From contig JAEWZH010000016.1 of the NCBI GenBank assembly GCA_023395395.1, positions 1 to 64,000 of the forward strand: a DNA stretch of 64,000 nt, given 5' to 3'. The translations under genes were made by a program, and so were the position numbers. The stretch is from Bacteroidota bacterium (GTDB taxonomy: Bacteria > Bacteroidota > Bacteroidia > Bacteroidales > Porphyromonadaceae). The notes under the pieces were generated by a model, which worked only from the letters and a program-made list of their open reading frames with translations, was not told where the DNA came from and did no database searches. Of the stretch, positions 45,749 through 55,408 are shown piece by piece. Numbering within the stretch: position 1 is the first letter of the stretch; the number at the start of each line of letters is the position of its first letter.

Positions 45749-45779
45749 CAAAGGTAATACTTTTTCCGATACTACCCAA
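45749..45779 (-). promoter_or_regulatory. btuG-btuB promoter
   Basis: On the minus strand TTGG (45779-45776), 19 nt, TACCTTTG (45756-45749). The start point near 45743 coincides with the riboswitch 5' end. Confidence 0.7.
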
Positions 45780-45790
45780 TCATCAACAAA

Positions 45791-45820
45791 AAAGCACTGC
45801 CCTAATTGGGGCAGTGCTTT
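45791..45820 (-). terminator. Na/Pi cotransporter terminator
   Basis: Perfect 12-bp stem (45791-45802 with 45809-45820); on the minus strand T residues follow directly. Confidence 0.9.
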
Positions 45821-45839
45821 AGAGGGTAGAGAGGAGTGG

Positions 45840-47675
45840 TTACTCCTCTGACCTATTTTTTTCTCCGACAAATGCCTCTACGATATTGACCGCATAGTCT
45901 CCTAAACGTTCGTATTCGTCAATAATATCAAGGTAGTAGACAGAGTCTTGGTATGCGTACTTATTAGCCTGAAGATCTTTGAGATTTTCTGTCACCAGGA
46001 ACTTGTGCTTGATGTTGAGCGCCTTTTCTAGATCTTGTGAGATAAGTAGCATATTTTGAGAGCTCACATTGTCCTCTAGCACACCAATCGTGTGACTGAT
46101 AATCTCTTCAAGGGTGTCGTGGAGCCCTGCTAGGTGGTTGACGAGGATAGGATTTTCCTTGATACCATCGTCTAGCTGGCGATGGAGGATGCGAGCAATC
46201 TCGTAGCAAGAGTCTCCGATACTCTCGATTTCGCTAGCGACACGGAGATATTTCTGTACTTTTTGACGAGAGTCTCCGCTCAAATCTCCTTTGGATAGCT
46301 CCGTAAGATATTGGACAATCTCTATCTCGACGCGGTCGCAAATACGTTCGTATTTATCCATACGGGTGTAGATAGCCTCAAATTGATCTCGCTCATGTGC
46401 GTTGCTCAATTCGCGAACCATGTGGAGCATCTGTTGCCCTTTCTGAGCAAAGGAGACGACCTCTTTATTTACTTGGAGAAGTGAAAGCTCACTGGTCGAG
46501 AGCATGCGGGTGGAGAGATACTGTAGATGAGAAAACTCCTTTTTCTCTGCTGCTTTCTTGGAAGGGTGAATTACCTTTTCGCAAATCTTCACGATGCTTG
46601 GGACAAACCAAATCATCACAAGGGTATTTGCGACATTAAACATCGTATGGAATAGCGATAAACCAATGCTGATAGCACCTGCTAGCCCCTGTATCGATCC
46701 TTGGATTCGGCTGAGCTCCGGGTCAAATATCGGATCTCTTCCAGTTATCATCGCTACATCACCGGGTTGAAAACGAGCATTGAGATCGGTAATCATGGGG
46801 AATAGATTACGAGGATCGTGCCCGTCTATGTTCTCTACGATGCCAGAGACTAAGCTTATTGCTGGATAAAATAGGAAGAGCACCCATATCACACCAAATA
46901 CATTGAATAGAGTGTGCGATAGGGCTGCGCGTTTGGCATTGTAATTAGCGCTGAGCGCAGCGAGGTTGGCGGTGATAGTCGTCCCAATATTCTCTCCGAG
47001 AATCATCGCAGCTCCCATCTCAAAAGGAATCCATCCTTGGCTGCACATCACAAGCGTGATGGCTACCGTAGCACTGGAGCTCTGTACTATAAAGGTGAGG
47101 ATGGTACCTATAACAAGGAAGATGAGCACGGAGCCAAAACCTAGATTGGTATAGGTCTGTAGGAATGAAAGCGCTTCAGGATTATTCTGCAAGTCGGGCA
47201 TGGAGTCTTTGAGAAACTGTAGCCCGAGAAATAGTAGCGAGAAGCCGAGGATAAAGTCGCCCCATGAATTCATCTTAGCTTTCTTAGAGAAGATGAATGG
47301 GATTGCCAACGCAATCAATGGGATTGCAAGTGTACTGATATTGACTTTGAAGCCAAGTAGAGAGATGATCCAAGCCGTAGCTGTAGTACCTATATTCGCT
47401 CCCATAATGACACTGACCCCTTGAGCTAATGTGAGCAAACTTGCGTTGACAAAGCTGACGGTCATCAGAGTCGTAGCAGATGACGACTGTATAAGTGCAG
47501 TGATAAGAATACCTGTAAATACTCCAAATACACGGTTGGAGGTCATCGCAGAGAGGATGCTCTTCATGCGGTCGCCAGCAACCTTTTGTAGTCCCTCGCT
47601 CATAATCTTCATCCCATAGAGGAATAGACCAAGCGAGCCAATCAGGTAGATAAAGTCAAATATACCGTAATCCAT
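45840..47675 (-). CDS. Na+/phosphate cotransporter family protein with PhoU-like C-terminus
   Basis: 611 residues. The N-terminal half has two inverted Na/Pi-cotransporter repeats with the QSSSAT signatures (TALIQSSSATTLMTVSF near residue 63 and TFIVQSSSATVAITLVM near 198) and about ten membrane helices. The C-terminal 200 residues are helical and PhoU-like (ERICDRVEIEIVQYLTEL; YERLGDYAVNIVEAF). It imports phosphate with sodium, or exports it, across the inner membrane; the PhoU-like tail is thought to regulate flux. Monocistronic, with its own promoter and terminator. Confidence 0.93.
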   Translation of the reverse strand: MDYGIFDFIYLIGSLGLFLYGMKIMSEGLQKVAGDRMKSILSAMTSNRVFGVFTGILITALIQSSSATTLMTVSFVNASLLTLAQGVSVIMGANIGTTATAWIISLLGFKVNISTLAIPLIALAIPFIFSKKAKMNSWGDFILGFSLLFLGLQFLKDSMPDLQNNPEALSFLQTYTNLGFGSVLIFLVIGTILTFIVQSSSATVAITLVMCSQGWIPFEMGAAMILGENIGTTITANLAALSANYNAKRAALSHTLFNVFGVIWVLFLFYPAISLVSGIVENIDGHDPRNLFPMITDLNARFQPGDVAMITGRDPIFDPELSRIQGSIQGLAGAISIGLSLFHTMFNVANTLVMIWFVPSIVKICEKVIHPSKKAAEKKEFSHLQYLSTRMLSTSELSLLQVNKEVVSFAQKGQQMLHMVRELSNAHERDQFEAIYTRMDKYERICDRVEIEIVQYLTELSKGDLSGDSRQKVQKYLRVASEIESIGDSCYEIARILHRQLDDGIKENPILVNHLAGLHDTLEEIISHTIGVLEDNVSSQNMLLISQDLEKALNIKHKFLVTENLKDLQANKYAYQDSVYYLDIIDEYERLGDYAVNIVEAFVGEKNRSEE

Positions 47676-47711
47676 TTCTTCCTTTTGTTTCCTTTAGTAT
47701 AACTCCAATTG

Positions 47712-47742
47712 CAAACTTAGCTAAATCACAACGGAGCAGCAA
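47712..47742 (-). promoter_or_regulatory. Na/Pi cotransporter promoter
   Basis: On the minus strand TTGC (47742-47739), 19 nt, TAAGTTTG (47719-47712). Confidence 0.6.
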
Positions 47743-47772
47743 AAAAAAGACAAATATTATTATGCACAATAA

Positions 47773-47820
47773 GTATAGGGTCTGATAGGAGTATATTTAT
47801 ACTTCTACCAGACCCTATAC
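47773..47820 (-). terminator. pgk terminator
   Basis: 12-bp outer stem (47773-47784 with 47809-47820) with further inner pairing, 23 bp after the pgk stop. Confidence 0.75.
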
Positions 47821-47843
47821 AATCTTTGCATTAGTTTTTCTAC

Positions 47844-49052
47844 TTAATTATTAATAGCAGCAATACCTGGAAGTATTTTGCCTTCAATAGCTTCGAGGAG
47901 CGCACCACCACCTGTGGATACGTAGCTCATCTCCTCTGCCAGTCCGAACTTATTGACGGCAGCTACTGAGTCTCCACCGCCTACAAGTGAGTAAGCGCCC
48001 TTGGCAGTCGTCTCTGCAATGACTTTTGCCATCGCTTCTGAGCCCTTGGCAAAGGTGTCAAATTCAAAGACGCCGAATGGCCCATTCCAAAGAATTGTCT
48101 TTGAATTGCGAATTACAGCTGCAAACTCTTCTTGGCTCTTTGGACCTATATCCATACCCATCCAGCCATCTGGAATATTATCGCTGTCGGCAACCTTAGT
48201 GTTGGCCTCATTGGAGAAGCTATCTCCGACGATAGAGTCCACACCAAGGAGGAGCTTTACGCCCTTTTCTTTCGCTTGCCTTTCAATTTCAAGAGCGAGG
48301 TCTAGCTTATCGTCTTCACAGATAGAATTTCCGATCTGTCCGCCCTTGGCTTTCATGAAAGTGTAGACCATACCGCCAGTGAGGATCAAGTTGTCTACCT
48401 TATTCATGAGGTTCTCAATAATTTCTATCTTACTAGATACCTTACTCCCTCCCATGATGGCAGTAAATGGGCGCTCTACTTTGTCCATTACACGCTCGAC
48501 AGCAGCGACCTCCTTGCCCATAAGGAATCCAAACATCTTATGTGCACTGTCGAAATAGTCTGCAATCAGTGCAGTAGAAGCGTGAGCACGGTGAGCAGTG
48601 CCAAAGGCATCATTGACATAGACATCTGCCATCTCGGCTAGCCTTTTGGTAAATGCGGGCTGACCCTCTTTGCCATCACCTTTGCCCTCTTCTTCAGCGT
48701 GAAAACGAAGATTTTCAAGTAGTAGCACCTCTCCATCTTTGAGCTCATTGGCTACTTGGAGTGCTTCGTCACTTACACAGTCGTCTACAAACTTTACCGC
48801 TGTGCCCAGTAGATCTTCAAGATGTGGTCGGATATAATCAAGGGAAAACTGCTTGTCCACCCCTTTTGGCCTACCCATGTGGCTACCGATAATCAGACGA
48901 CCACCATCCTTCTGAATCTTCTGGAGTGTGGGCATCGCTGCACGCATACGGGTATCGTCGGTAATCTGTTTGTCTTCATCCATCGGGACATTAAAGTCTA
49001 CGCGCACAAATACACGCTTGCCCCTAAAGTCAAAATTCTCAATATTAGCCAT
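47844..49052 (-). CDS. pgk: Phosphoglycerate kinase
   Basis: 402 residues from ATG 49052; the codon before it is GTG and could add one residue. Motifs: KRVFVRVDFNVPMDEDKQI near residue 12, SHMGRPKG near 56, the AFGTAHRAHASTALIADY region near 155, GGSKVSSKIEIIENL near 205, and the nucleotide-binding WNGPFGVFE and GGGDSVAA motifs near 325 and 360. It catalyses the ATP-forming step 1,3-bisphosphoglycerate to 3-phosphoglycerate in glycolysis. A single gene with its own promoter and terminator. Confidence 0.98.
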   Translation of the reverse strand: MANIENFDFRGKRVFVRVDFNVPMDEDKQITDDTRMRAAMPTLQKIQKDGGRLIIGSHMGRPKGVDKQFSLDYIRPHLEDLLGTAVKFVDDCVSDEALQVANELKDGEVLLLENLRFHAEEEGKGDGKEGQPAFTKRLAEMADVYVNDAFGTAHRAHASTALIADYFDSAHKMFGFLMGKEVAAVERVMDKVERPFTAIMGGSKVSSKIEIIENLMNKVDNLILTGGMVYTFMKAKGGQIGNSICEDDKLDLALEIERQAKEKGVKLLLGVDSIVGDSFSNEANTKVADSDNIPDGWMGMDIGPKSQEEFAAVIRNSKTILWNGPFGVFEFDTFAKGSEAMAKVIAETTAKGAYSLVGGGDSVAAVNKFGLAEEMSYVSTGGGALLEAIEGKILPGIAAINN

Positions 49053-49097
49053 CACTAATTGAATTTATAATTGTTGAATCATTTACCTAATCGCTCG

Positions 49098-49105
49098 CAA
49101 ATATA
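49098..49105 (-). promoter_or_regulatory. pgk promoter -7 element
   Basis: TATATTTG on the minus strand, 46 nt before the ATG; no clear -33 element. Confidence 0.45.
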
Positions 49106-49133
49106 ACGATTATTTTAGTGCCATACTCGCCCT

Positions 49134-50810
49134 TTATAATAGAAATATGATCATGAGTTGAGCAGCGAGCACTCTTAGAAACATCGTTAGCGGATAGACA
49201 GTAGCGTAGCTTACTGATGATGACTCATTGTCAGATAGGCTATTGGCATAAGCTAGGGCAGGGGGGTCTGTAGTGGCACCAGCCATCATACCTACGAGCT
49301 GCAGGTAGTTAATCTTCAATACAAAGCGACCGATAATCCCTACCACCAGCAGAGGCGTCATAGTGATCAGAAGCCCATAGCCTACCCATGCTAGACCACC
49401 TTGATGGATGATGGTGTCCATAAATCCATTGCCGGCATTGATGCCGACGCATGCGAGAAAGATGCTGATACCCATTTCTCGTAAAATCAGGTTGGCACTA
49501 GTTGTAGTATAAGCCACCAGATGAGCTTTGTAGCCGAAGCGAGCGATAAATATAGCGACGATGAGAGGACCGCCTGCCAATCCGAGCTTTACGGGCTGAG
49601 GAATGCCCGGAAATGCAATAGGGATGGAGCCAAGGACGATTCCAAGTACTATCCCCAGAAATATGGTAAAGAGGTTGGGTTCGTCTAGTCGCTTCACAGA
49701 GTTCCCAAAAATAGGGATTACACTCTCAATTGCGGCATCACTCCCCACTACATTGAGTCTATCTCCGTATTGGAGTATAAAGTTGGGCGAAGCCACTATC
49801 TCTACGCCCGACCGATAGATACGGGTGACATTGACCGCATATAGTGCCCTGAGATTGAGACTTTGGAGGCTCTTTCCATTGACTTCTTTCCTCGTCACTA
49901 CGACTTTACGGGCAATGTATTTTGAGTTCTCTGGAATCCAACGCTTGCGATCTATGTGAAGTTCTCGCCCTACGGTCATGATGAGTGCATCGACGTTGGG
50001 TTGCTCTGTAATGACGAAAATTTTGTCTCCCTCCTCGAGGATTGTACTGGTGACTGCTATTTGTATCTCATCGGTAGACTTTTTCCATATCCTAGAGACG
50101 ACGAAGTGACGATCGCGGAGTAGCCCCGTAAGAGCTTCTACATTGCATCCAAAAAGAGATGGGTTTTGAACTTCCAAGGATAGAGGCACGGCAGAGAGCT
50201 CCTCCTCTGCGCGCGCTTCCTCTAGCTGTTGCTCCTCCCTAATTATATTGACTTTAGCTATAGACTTGATGATGACCATAGATAGGATAATACCTACCAC
50301 ACCGAGGGGGTAGGCTACAGCATAGCCCATTCCGATAGAGGAATCAGCCTGCCCTGTGATGTCATTAAACGCCTGCTGAGCAGCACCAAGTCCGGGAGTG
50401 TTGGTAATGGCTCCGCTCATAATGCCTACCATCGTCTGTATAGGCACCCCAGAGAGAAAGTGGATGGCGATAGTTACCCCTACCGCTAATGCCACATTGA
50501 GGATAGCAAGGAGGTTGAGGCGACGACCGCCCTTTCTGAAGTTGCTAAAAAAGCTGGGCCCCACTTGCAGACCAATCGCAAAGACAAAGAGAATGAGCCC
50601 AAATTCTTGAAAGAAGTGCAAGACTTCACCATCCACCTTCATTCCCAGTTCTCCTATCAAGATGCCAGTGAAGAGGATGAAAGTAGCACCGAGAGAGATG
50701 CCAAAGACCTTCACCCTACCGAGCAAAATCCCAGTCATTATTGTGAGTGCCAAGACCAGAAGGGAGTGGGCTACGCCCCCTCCAAAGAGTAGTTCTTCAA
50801 TCCAAACCAT
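49134..50810 (-). CDS. AspT/YidE-family transporter with two RCK_C domains
   Basis: 558 residues of the aspartate:alanine exchanger family. Two blocks of five to six membrane helices flank a cytoplasmic region with two TrkA-C/RCK_C modules (residues about 200-280 and 290-375: FVVSRIWKKSTDEIQIA; KVVVTRKEVNGKSLQSLNL). The repeated motifs SGAITNTPGLGAAQQAF near residue 133 and GATTDPPALAYANS near 520 are the re-entrant signatures of this family. It is an inner-membrane carboxylate/amino acid antiporter or a relative; the substrate is unknown. A monocistronic gene upstream of pgk. Confidence 0.9.
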   Translation of the reverse strand: MVWIEELLFGGGVAHSLLVLALTIMTGILLGRVKVFGISLGATFILFTGILIGELGMKVDGEVLHFFQEFGLILFVFAIGLQVGPSFFSNFRKGGRRLNLLAILNVALAVGVTIAIHFLSGVPIQTMVGIMSGAITNTPGLGAAQQAFNDITGQADSSIGMGYAVAYPLGVVGIILSMVIIKSIAKVNIIREEQQLEEARAEEELSAVPLSLEVQNPSLFGCNVEALTGLLRDRHFVVSRIWKKSTDEIQIAVTSTILEEGDKIFVITEQPNVDALIMTVGRELHIDRKRWIPENSKYIARKVVVTRKEVNGKSLQSLNLRALYAVNVTRIYRSGVEIVASPNFILQYGDRLNVVGSDAAIESVIPIFGNSVKRLDEPNLFTIFLGIVLGIVLGSIPIAFPGIPQPVKLGLAGGPLIVAIFIARFGYKAHLVAYTTTSANLILREMGISIFLACVGINAGNGFMDTIIHQGGLAWVGYGLLITMTPLLVVGIIGRFVLKINYLQLVGMMAGATTDPPALAYANSLSDNESSSVSYATVYPLTMFLRVLAAQLMIIFLL

Positions 50811-50845
50811 AGATTATAAATATGATGTCTTTAGTGACGGTTGCA

Positions 50846-50853
50846 CAAAGGTA
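50846..50853 (-). promoter_or_regulatory. AspT-family gene promoter -7 element
   Basis: TACCTTTG on the minus strand, 36 nt before the ATG. Confidence 0.45.
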
Positions 50854-51366
50854 CCCAATTCTTTGATATCACCGATGATTGACGGTGGACTCCTGACACA
50901 TTAAATATATCAGAGAGACTATCTCAGAAAAAAGTCAAATAAATATTGTGTATGTTTTATTAATTATTAGTGTGCTTTATCTAATAGGACGATAGAAAAC
51001 GGCTTGACAGAAACAATAGTTATGGGATTTGGAAGACGAGTAATGATGCTCTCTTTTTTGTGAAGGTTATCACACAATCAAGATGTTTCAAGGCTTGCAA
51101 TGGGTTCTCGGAGCAGATAGATTTACTCACTGATTGATATTCCCTCTAAACGCTCATCAACAAGGAGTTGAATAAAGGAGTAAAGGCAATGGAGAGCCTG
51201 CAAGGGATGGAGTGTTGATGTTCGAGATTCTGTATTTGGAAACATAGTACCACTTGAGCACCCGCTCCATTAAGGAGTGCGTCAATTATTCCATTAGCTT
51301 TGGGAAGTCGCCATCCAAAATATTTAGACCTACTCAAGACCCCCAGCACATCCTCCTATCGAAATA
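50854..51366. other. Intergenic stretch without a recognisable gene
   Basis: About 510 bp between the transporter promoter and the hybrid regulator stop. A 67-codon minus frame (51146-51349) has no recognisable family, ribosome-binding context or promoter and is not called as a gene. A small hairpin lies near 51270. It could be the decayed remains of a gene. Confidence 0.4.
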
Positions 51367-54354
51367 CTACGATTTAGTCTTTTCTCTTCGGTACTCCAAT
51401 GGTGTGACGCCAAAGGTCTTGCGGAAGGCGTGATAAAAACTGGTCTTAAGTTCAAAACCACACTCTTCAGAAATCTCGTCAATAGACATTGATGGATTGT
51501 TTTGCAAGAGTTGCCTTGCTTTGGTCATCTTTATCTTAAGGATAAAGGTGCTAGGGCTTTCGCCGGTTAGCGCTGTGATTTTACGGTGGAACTGACGCGT
51601 ACTTAGGTGGAGCTTATCGGCTAAGGTATTGACATCCAGTTGGCGTTGGTTGAGGAGTATGTAGATAATGTCTGTAGTCTTTGCGAGGAAGCGCTGATCT
51701 GCCTCAGATAGTGTCATGACTTTTTCTGGGCATTCACAATCTTTGCTTTTCGGATCAGAGGTTGAGTCAACCGGTTGAGGCTGAGATGCTCCGATTGTCA
51801 ACGAGGCAAACTTATGGTGTAGATAGCTGTAGCGCTCAAGTGTCTTAGCCACCAAAATCTTCAGTTCGTCATTACTGAATGGTTTGGTTATATAGGCATC
51901 GACACCCACTTCAAGCCCTTTGATTCTATCTGCCTCGCTTGTCATAGCAGTGACTGCAATGATAGGAATATGGCTGATGATCTCATTCATGCGTACTTGC
52001 TTGATCAATTCATGTCCCGACATTCCTGGCATCATCAAGTCGGTAAGAATCAAGTCGGGAACGAGATCGACTGCTTTGACGAGACCTTCTTCTCCATTTC
52101 GGGCAAAGGCGAGATCATATTGTTGATTGAAGATATCACCTATATACTTGGCAATGTCGTAATTATCTTCGACTATGAGTAGGAGTTGTCGATCGTCTTC
52201 CGTACTCACAGAGTCGATGGGGAGATCTGATTGTTTGTGTATGTATGGGATATTACTCCACTGGATCATCTGCTCTTTGCCTATTTTCTCTTTGACCTGG
52301 TTGCGTATCGATGCGGAGAGGTGAAAAATGGTTCCTTTGCCTACCTCGCTTTCTACGGTTATGGTACCACCTAGAGTATCCATGATCTGCTTGACCATTG
52401 CCAATCCTACTCCCGTTCCAATATTATTGGAGTCGTGAGTCCTCTGGAAAAAAGGTTCAAAGATATGTGTTAGGAGATCCTCATCCATGCCGACCCCCGA
52501 ATCTAAGACATCGATGTAGAGGGTATTTTGTTCGCGCCACAAGAGGATTGAAATGCGTCCATAGTCTGGGGTAGACTTAAATGAATTAGAAATCAGATTG
52601 TTGATGACCTTATTGAGGTAATCGGGGATGTAGTCCATATTCACCTGAGATTTGGGAATATACTGTAGCGTGATGTTTCGGATCTTGGCATATTGTCTGT
52701 AGCTCTCGACGATGGTCATGATATGTGTGGTGATGTCACCATTGCGCCAGTCAGGATTACCGATAGCCGATTTGATCTTGGAAATGTCGAGGAGTTGGTT
52801 GATCAGTTTTAGGAGCGCATTACCTTGGCGTTCGATAGACTGAGCTTTGGCAATGACTTGTTCGTCTTTTTCTTCATTTTGGATGCCTTGGCTGAGCCCA
52901 AGGATTACGGTTAGTGGGGTACGAAATTCGTGGGTGATATTGGTAAAGAAGGCCTCACGCATCTTTGACAGCTTCTTGAGCTCGATGTGGTTTTTCCGTC
53001 TCAGACGGATGGTATATAGAAGGGATAAGACGACCACAATAAAGAAGACAAATCCAGCCCCCAAGATTGTGTATGCCAGGCGTCGGGTGTTGATCTCCTT
53101 TTCGATTCTCTGGCGCACCTCGTCCATTATTTGATTTTGTCGGTTGCGTTCGATATTGAGGCTAGTATTTTGGATGCGGTTGATCTTCTCCATATTTAGG
53201 AGACTATCTCGATAGATGAGTGCTTGCTCGTGGTAAGCCAAAGCTTGGGGGTAGTTGCCGTTGGACTTCTGATACTGGTAAAGGATGGCGTATATATCTG
53301 CTAAGTGTTCATTGCTTTTGATGCGCTCGGCCATATTCTTGGCCTCCATGATTTCCCTGTCCGCTTCACTTCCGTTGCCGAGGATATAGTGGATGCGAGC
53401 TAGGGCAATCAGCGAAGTAAGTGCATGCCACTCGTCCTTGGATTCTTTCATCAAGTCGTACGCCTCATTATAGGATTGTAGTGCTAAGTCATACTTTTCG
53501 CTTTTCTCGTAAAGCGAACCGAAATAGGTATGGCAGAGGGAGATGCCCAAGGTATTGTTGGCAGCTTGGTTGAAATCCATCGATTTGCGGTAGTAAACCC
53601 AAGCGGAGTCTGTCTCGCCATTGTGCTCAAAGATAGCACCGAGGTTTGCATAGTTGATGGCTTGACCTACTTTGTTATCGAGATCTTTTTCGATCTGGAG
53701 TGATTGCCTAAATGCGCTGTCAGCTCTCTCGTAGTTGCCGATGGTAAGGTAAAGGTTGCCAAGACCATTGAGAGAGACCGCTTTATTTTTGAATGCTACA
53801 TAGGAGGTGTCAGATGATGCTTCGCACATCTTATAAGCTAGATAGTGGTACTCTTGGGCTACGTCGAGGATCCCCATACGACGGTAGTTGGTCCCTATAT
53901 TATTGAGGGCTTGTATCCATTCGAGTGTATCATGCAGGGCTTCGGCAAGGATCAGACTTCTGCTGTGCGCTCTTAGGGCTTCGTCAAATTTGCTATCGTT
54001 GCGGTACTGCCGCCCTAGTTCTCTAAGTGCCACTATACTGCCAAGCTTATCCCCAGAGGCTTCCATTTCTCGTTGGATAAGCTCCAGAGAGTCAATGTCC
54101 TTAATGGCGTATATTGTCGCTTCGATGGCTTGGCGCTGGCTCATGGTAATAGGGGTATCTTTGGGGCGACAACTTGGAGATAATACCACGAATATACCAA
54201 GCAGCACCACAAGAACAGGCCATCTGAAGACTTCATATTCGCTGCGTGAGGGGCAGGAGCAATAGTGACAGGGGAATGGTCGGTCTTCAGCTTGACTCCT
54301 CCCCCTAGTCAAGACAGGATTGTGGGGATATCGGGCAGGTTTATTATTGCTCAT
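51367..54354 (-). CDS. TPR hybrid two-component regulator (sensor kinase, receiver, AraC output)
   Basis: About 995 residues from ATG 54354; this start fits the promoter at 54391-54421, which rules out the longer frame. A 45-residue N-terminus precedes a hydrophobic segment (WPVLVVLLGIFVVLSPSC). TPR repeats run to about residue 400 (GNLYLTIGNYERADSAFRQS and similar) and a second membrane helix lies near 435. HisKA carries FFTNITHEFRTPL with the phospho-His near 473, followed by HATPase with DSGVGMDED. The receiver has DLILTDLMMPGMSG near 771, and the C-terminus is an AraC helix-turn-helix. Single-chain signalling from periplasm to DNA. It is divergent from the fimbrial locus and is a natural candidate for its regulator. 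Confidence 0.93.
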   Translation of the reverse strand: MSNNKPARYPHNPVLTRGRSQAEDRPFPCHYCSCPSRSEYEVFRWPVLVVLLGIFVVLSPSCRPKDTPITMSQRQAIEATIYAIKDIDSLELIQREMEASGDKLGSIVALRELGRQYRNDSKFDEALRAHSRSLILAEALHDTLEWIQALNNIGTNYRRMGILDVAQEYHYLAYKMCEASSDTSYVAFKNKAVSLNGLGNLYLTIGNYERADSAFRQSLQIEKDLDNKVGQAINYANLGAIFEHNGETDSAWVYYRKSMDFNQAANNTLGISLCHTYFGSLYEKSEKYDLALQSYNEAYDLMKESKDEWHALTSLIALARIHYILGNGSEADREIMEAKNMAERIKSNEHLADIYAILYQYQKSNGNYPQALAYHEQALIYRDSLLNMEKINRIQNTSLNIERNRQNQIMDEVRQRIEKEINTRRLAYTILGAGFVFFIVVVLSLLYTIRLRRKNHIELKKLSKMREAFFTNITHEFRTPLTVILGLSQGIQNEEKDEQVIAKAQSIERQGNALLKLINQLLDISKIKSAIGNPDWRNGDITTHIMTIVESYRQYAKIRNITLQYIPKSQVNMDYIPDYLNKVINNLISNSFKSTPDYGRISILLWREQNTLYIDVLDSGVGMDEDLLTHIFEPFFQRTHDSNNIGTGVGLAMVKQIMDTLGGTITVESEVGKGTIFHLSASIRNQVKEKIGKEQMIQWSNIPYIHKQSDLPIDSVSTEDDRQLLLIVEDNYDIAKYIGDIFNQQYDLAFARNGEEGLVKAVDLVPDLILTDLMMPGMSGHELIKQVRMNEIISHIPIIAVTAMTSEADRIKGLEVGVDAYITKPFSNDELKILVAKTLERYSYLHHKFASLTIGASQPQPVDSTSDPKSKDCECPEKVMTLSEADQRFLAKTTDIIYILLNQRQLDVNTLADKLHLSTRQFHRKITALTGESPSTFILKIKMTKARQLLQNNPSMSIDEISEECGFELKTSFYHAFRKTFGVTPLEYRREKTKS

Positions 54355-54390
54355 CGTACATTTAGTAATCTGTATTAATGGATTACAAAA

Positions 54391-54421
54391 CAAAGGTAAA
54401 GAAAATTTATTAACACCCAAA
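54391..54421 (-). promoter_or_regulatory. Hybrid regulator promoter
   Basis: On the minus strand TTTG (54421-54418), exactly 19 nt, TACCTTTG (54398-54391). The start point near 54385 sets the ATG at 54354. Confidence 0.7.
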
Positions 54422-54799
54422 AACAACTGCTTCTAGACGTTGCCCACATATTTCTATGCTTGTCGCTCTAAAATCTGGAATACTTCGAGGTAGAGAGTGA
54501 CAATATGCATATCTTTTTCTATCGATATAAAGTAGATTGTGGTAGGTATTGTTCTTGTTTATTGTGTGAAAATCAATATATTGTCATAGTTGTTTGTCCG
54601 ATATAAACAATGCAAGCAACCGGCGTTTAGTCCTTTTGCGGCAATTTGTCGTCTGAAAATAACAACTCTAAGAGATGGCACACATCTAAATTTGCTGTAG
54701 AAAATATTACAGGCGTTAATATTTTGTAACTTTATAATCAATTAAAATACGTGTGATCTCAGCACACCTTGTAAAACACCATATAAAGATAAATAGAGT
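54422..54799. other. Intergenic control region between the hybrid regulator and fim locus
   Basis: No gene is seen. A TAACTTTA box at 54731-54738 may serve the fimbrial operon. A short 9-bp inverted repeat (54498-54506 with 54578-54586) is within chance expectation. Confidence 0.4.
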
Positions 54800-55375
54800 A
54801 TGAAACGAAAGTTTGTCCTATTGACGATTCTACTAATGACTATAGGTTGGGGTGCACAAGCCCAATCTGTGGGGGTGAAGACCAATTTAGCCTATCTCAG
54901 TACGATGACACCTAATTTGGGCTTCGAGTTCAGGTTGGCTAACCGCTGGACACTTGATCTAAGTGGGGGCTACAATCCATTTGACCTCAATAAGGAGACA
55001 GGAAAGAAGTGGAAGCACTGGTCTGCTCTGCCTGAGATTCGTTATTATCTATGTGAGGCTTTTAATGGTCACTTTTTTGGGCTTCATGGTCAGGTCGGAT
55101 TTCTCAATGCGAGCAACCTGAATATCCCTTTTAACCCCTTTAAGGGACTCAAGGATTACCGCTATCAAGGGTGGATGTATGGAGGCGGTCTCACCTATGG
55201 GTATGAGTTTCTATTGGGCAAGCATTGGAATCTAGAGGCCTCTGTCTCTGCTGGTTATTTGATGTTTGACTATACCAAGTACAATTGTGGCCATTGTGGT
55301 ACAGAGTTAGGTTCGGGCAAGAAAAACTATTTCGGCCCTACCAAGGCGACCCTTTCTTTGATTTATCTTTTCTAG
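54800..55375 (+). CDS. DUF3575 outer-membrane protein of the fimbrial locus
   Basis: 191 residues with a signal peptide (MKRKFVLLTILLMTIGWGAQA). The mature start QSVGVKTNLAYLSTMTPNLG is the DUF3575 signature, followed by alternating strands and an aromatic C-terminus (LSLIYLF), as in a small eight-strand barrel. DUF3575 proteins stand first in many Bacteroidales fimbrial operons. Their role is not firmly known; they may help the OmpA-like partner anchor or export subunits. The OmpA-like gene follows about 30 bp later on the same transcript. Confidence 0.88.
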   Translation: MKRKFVLLTILLMTIGWGAQAQSVGVKTNLAYLSTMTPNLGFEFRLANRWTLDLSGGYNPFDLNKETGKKWKHWSALPEIRYYLCEAFNGHFFGLHGQVGFLNASNLNIPFNPFKGLKDYRYQGWMYGGGLTYGYEFLLGKHWNLEASVSAGYLMFDYTKYNCGHCGTELGSGKKNYFGPTKATLSLIYLF

Positions 55376-55408
55376 TAAACGTAATACCTATAGAGAATAA
55401 GTATGACC

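Noticed and set aside
54355..54426. Longer N-terminus of the hybrid regulator
   Set aside because: The upstream part would overlap the well-matched promoter at 54391-54421, so translation from 54354 is favoured.
54498..54586. Possible invertible fimbrial promoter flanked by inverted repeats
   Set aside because: The repeat is only 9 bp (TGACAATAT and its complement) with no extension, which is expected by chance in a region of this length, and no invertase gene is nearby.
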